Below are positions 61,498 to 64,000 of a stretch of 64,000 bases of DNA, piece by piece (position 1 is the stretch's first letter; each line of letters opens with the position of its first letter). The notes under the pieces are model-generated. The model was not told where the DNA came from and searched no databases. It was given only the letters and a program-made list of their open reading frames with translations. The position numbers and the translations under genes are program-made. Source of the stretch: CAZYTM01 sp964649725 (GTDB lineage: Bacteria; Desulfobacterota; Desulfuromonadia; Geobacterales; Geobacteraceae); contig CAZYTM010000004.1 of assembly GCA_964649725.1 (NCBI GenBank), positions 248,001 to 312,000 of the forward strand, written 5' to 3'.

Positions 61498-63723
61498 ATG
61501 ATCAGTCGTAGTGTAGTTCTGCTAACATTATTAATTTTCATCCCAATATCTGTTTATGCAGAAGAACTATATCGCTTCCCTGATCCTCTCCTAGGTAAAG
61601 CCGCAGAAGCGCTCCGCAGTAAAGATTTCAAATCAGCTTACAACCAAGCATTGAAAGCAAATCCCTGTTCAGAGCAGATATTTTTGCTCGGGGTGATATT
61701 AAGCAGACAATCTAACTGGCATGCGGCAGAGACTCAACTTTCAATTGCAGCCGATTCGTTCCAACTTCTTGCAGATTATGCCCTGTTATACCAAGCAGAA
61801 GCATTGATTAAACTTAACAAATACAAAGTTGCCCTGATACCACTAAAGAAAATTCAAAAATATTATCCAGATAGCCCTATTTTGCGTCAAGCGAACCTGC
61901 TTCTTGCCGACTCATATTTTGAAACTCGTGAATTCCAATCAGCCCTAGACGCATATCAACAATATATTGAGCGCTACCCTGCAGGCAATGACTCGATTAG
62001 AGCAGCATATTTCTCAGCTCTATGTCGGAGTCAGCTTGGTAATCGCAATCAGGCAACAACAGATCTAAAAAAAATATGGGTGAACTATCCGACATCAGAT
62101 TATGCAAAAAAAGCCGAAAGAGAAATTCAAAAGCTGGCCGGGACAAACTCTCCCACTGACCTACTCACCGCTGATGAATTATATCGGCGAGGGGTAATAT
62201 TATATGATTTAAGACGCTACAACCAATCGATTAAGACATTTTTGAATGTCCCACAGAATGGTCAATCTGAACAGTTTATCGGCCGACTTCTTCTCAAAAC
62301 CGGTCAGGCCTTATCTAAAGCCAAGCGCTACAAAGAATCAGAGCAGTTATTTAACCGTCTATTGGCACGCAAGGTTAGCCGCGAAATCAGTGATGAAGCT
62401 CTATTTTGGTTGGCAAAAGTCCAGGATAAACTTGATAAAGATGATGATGCATATACAACATATTTAAAACTTGCTGATATTTCTCCAGATTCAATACTTG
62501 CAGACAATGCACTGCTTGAAGCTGCCAAAATAAGGAAATTCCAGGGTAAACCTGTCGAGATGCTGCCAGTTCTCAAAAGACTTCTTCAAAGTTATGCGAG
62601 ATCATATCTCAAACAACAAACAACATGGGAACTTGGCTGGGCCAGTTATCTTACTGGTGATTATACTGCCGCAGTTGATTGCTTTAAAATGTTGACAGAT
62701 AATGATCTATACCGAGAAAAAGCACTATATTGGCATGCTAAATCATTGGCATCCAAAGGTGATTTAAAAGGGTCTCATACAAGCATTTCTTCTCTACTTA
62801 CAAACTATCCGTATAGCTATTATGCAATCATGGCAAGAAAAAATTTACTCCATGAGGAAAATGTTATATCTCCTCCTACTTCTTTTCCCACTAAAATTTC
62901 AACACTTCCATTACCATACGGTTTTGAAAGAGTTAAGGCATTAATTGCTTTCGGTCTTATCGATGAAGCAAAAATTGAATTGAACTATTCGAAAAAGCAC
63001 TCCCCCGCTAAGCAGAAAAATTATATTAGCATAGCTAGACTTTATCTTGAAATGGACGATTATGCAGCAGCAATATTACATATAAAATCTGAAATGCCCC
63101 GTAAATTTGATAAGGATAATGCCACAATATGGGCTGTCAGCTATCCGCTTCCGTATAAAGAGCTAATTTGTAAATATGCTGCATTGAACTCAATAAATGA
63201 AGAACTTATTTTCTCTTTAATCAGAGCTGAAAGTAATTTTTCAAAAAACGCTCTCTCTCCTGCTGGTGCGATTGGGCTTATGCAACTTATGCCAGCAACT
63301 GCTGCAACTGTAATTAAAGGATATAATAGCAAATCTGTAGCTCCTATTTTGACAAATCCTGAACAGAACATCAGGCTTGGCGTTCATCATTTTAGAGATT
63401 TACTAAAAATATATGATGGAGATATGATTTCATCTATTGCTGCATACAATGCCGGGACAACTAATGTAAATCGGTGGAGAAGAATGTTTGGCAATCGCAA
63501 ACCAGATGAATTTATCGAAAACATACCTTTTGATGAAACACGTGAATATGTGAAAAAGGTTTTAGCTGTTTCAGAAATTTACAAAAGACTTTATAAGTTT
63601 GATTGCCGACCAAACCTTAACCAGACACCTGTGTTACATAAAGAGGAATATCGTCAAATTGCTTATATTTCTGAATTTAGTCAAACTAACTATAAGCAAA
63701 AACTATCTGGATATGATGATTGA
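61498..63723 (+). CDS. slt: Soluble lytic murein transglycosylase, Slt70-like
   Basis: The 741-residue exported protein has a signal sequence ending VYAEE (about residue 20), then a long helical solenoid of TPR-like repeats (about 35-520, for example YQQYIERYPAGNDSIRAAYF) and a C-terminal SLT domain (about 560-680). The catalytic glutamate lies in LIRAESNFSKNALSP, followed by GAIGLMQLMPATAAT and SIAAYNAGTTNVNRW. It cleaves peptidoglycan to 1,6-anhydromuropeptides. The ATG at 61498 has AGGAG upstream and begins the signal sequence directly; an earlier in-frame ATG at 61465 does not. Confidence 0.93.
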   Translation: MISRSVVLLTLLIFIPISVYAEELYRFPDPLLGKAAEALRSKDFKSAYNQALKANPCSEQIFLLGVILSRQSNWHAAETQLSIAADSFQLLADYALLYQAEALIKLNKYKVALIPLKKIQKYYPDSPILRQANLLLADSYFETREFQSALDAYQQYIERYPAGNDSIRAAYFSALCRSQLGNRNQATTDLKKIWVNYPTSDYAKKAEREIQKLAGTNSPTDLLTADELYRRGVILYDLRRYNQSIKTFLNVPQNGQSEQFIGRLLLKTGQALSKAKRYKESEQLFNRLLARKVSREISDEALFWLAKVQDKLDKDDDAYTTYLKLADISPDSILADNALLEAAKIRKFQGKPVEMLPVLKRLLQSYARSYLKQQTTWELGWASYLTGDYTAAVDCFKMLTDNDLYREKALYWHAKSLASKGDLKGSHTSISSLLTNYPYSYYAIMARKNLLHEENVISPPTSFPTKISTLPLPYGFERVKALIAFGLIDEAKIELNYSKKHSPAKQKNYISIARLYLEMDDYAAAILHIKSEMPRKFDKDNATIWAVSYPLPYKELICKYAALNSINEELIFSLIRAESNFSKNALSPAGAIGLMQLMPATAATVIKGYNSKSVAPILTNPEQNIRLGVHHFRDLLKIYDGDMISSIAAYNAGTTNVNRWRRMFGNRKPDEFIENIPFDETREYVKKVLAVSEIYKRLYKFDCRPNLNQTPVLHKEEYRQIAYISEFSQTNYKQKLSGYDD

Positions 63724-64000
63724 GTCTGTATTATTTTACGACTTGACTTTCTTGCCTGAAAATATGCCATAAACAGCATTCATGCCCCTTGGATTATTAT
63801 GAACTATTAGACAATAAAAGTATAAACTGGATAATCTAGTTGCTGCATTATTTAAATGTTTTCAATATACTTATATTGCCAATTTATAATTTCATTTAAT
63901 ATGTACTTCTAAATAACTGCCCTTATTTTTAGTCTAGCTTAGCGAAATATTGCTACTCAGGTCAAAATTTCGTTGGGCAATTCATTTGTATCATTAACAT
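63724..64000. other. Intergenic DNA at the right edge
   Basis: No gene, RNA or clear hairpin is seen in the 277 bases after slt. The sequence is AT-rich and the next gene presumably starts outside the window. Confidence 0.5.

Overview
The window is a dense chromosomal segment from an AT-rich Gram-negative bacterium. Gene content and order point to the former Deltaproteobacteria, most likely the Desulfuromonadales/Geobacter side. The pointers are pilB-pilT-pilC-pilS in that order, the efp-epmA-epmB group, archaeal-type phosphoglycerate mutase next to xerD-glnD-amiC-mutS, a 996-residue PurL with separate PurQ, and the abundance of PAS/GAF histidine kinases. This placement rests on recalled gene order and protein appearance, not on a search.

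Layout. 1-5955: a minus-strand signalling block with a REC-DHp protein, a large PAS/GAF kinase, an NtrC-type sigma-54 activator, two single-domain receivers and the start of an Hpt/CheA-like gene; a sequence fitting the -24/-12 consensus precedes the first small receiver. 6066-8680: elongation factor P with both lysylation enzymes. 8686-10953: pyrD-pyrK-rimI. 11047-21726: purine and pyrimidine synthesis (purM-purN forward; purB-mscS-purL-purQ-purF-pyrE reverse). 21781-24770: a WalJ-like hydrolase and a HAMP-PAS kinase. 25003-28497: lower glycolysis (gapA, pgk, tpiA) and secG. 28586-32258: tRNA-Leu followed by a decayed integrase start, an L,D-transpeptidase, a B12/methylmalonyl-CoA mutase group (meaB, small subunit, cobO) and tRNA-Val. 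32259-42601: a gene-poor stretch, an Slp lipoprotein, apgM, xerD, glnD, amiC, mutS and tRNA-Cys. 42697-47959: pgsA, a lytic transglycosylase, nadB, chorismate mutase with a stand-alone DAHP-synthase N-terminal domain, and two unrecognised genes. 48317-54047: pilBTCS. 54127-63723: a DUF2723 glycosyltransferase, a flippase-like protein, ribF, tatC, rnr and an Slt70-type transglycosylase.

Most genes are housekeeping and look intact. Many start positions were moved to codons with a proper Shine-Dalgarno sequence. No IS element, CRISPR array or intact prophage was seen. The clearest mobile-DNA trace is the integrase remnant beside tRNA-Leu. The features most worth following are the signalling block (an activator with no phospho-acceptor aspartate, a kinase fragment with no ATPase, and a sigma-54 promoter in one cluster), the orphan DAHP-synthase regulatory domain, and the two-gene unknown at 46250-47959.
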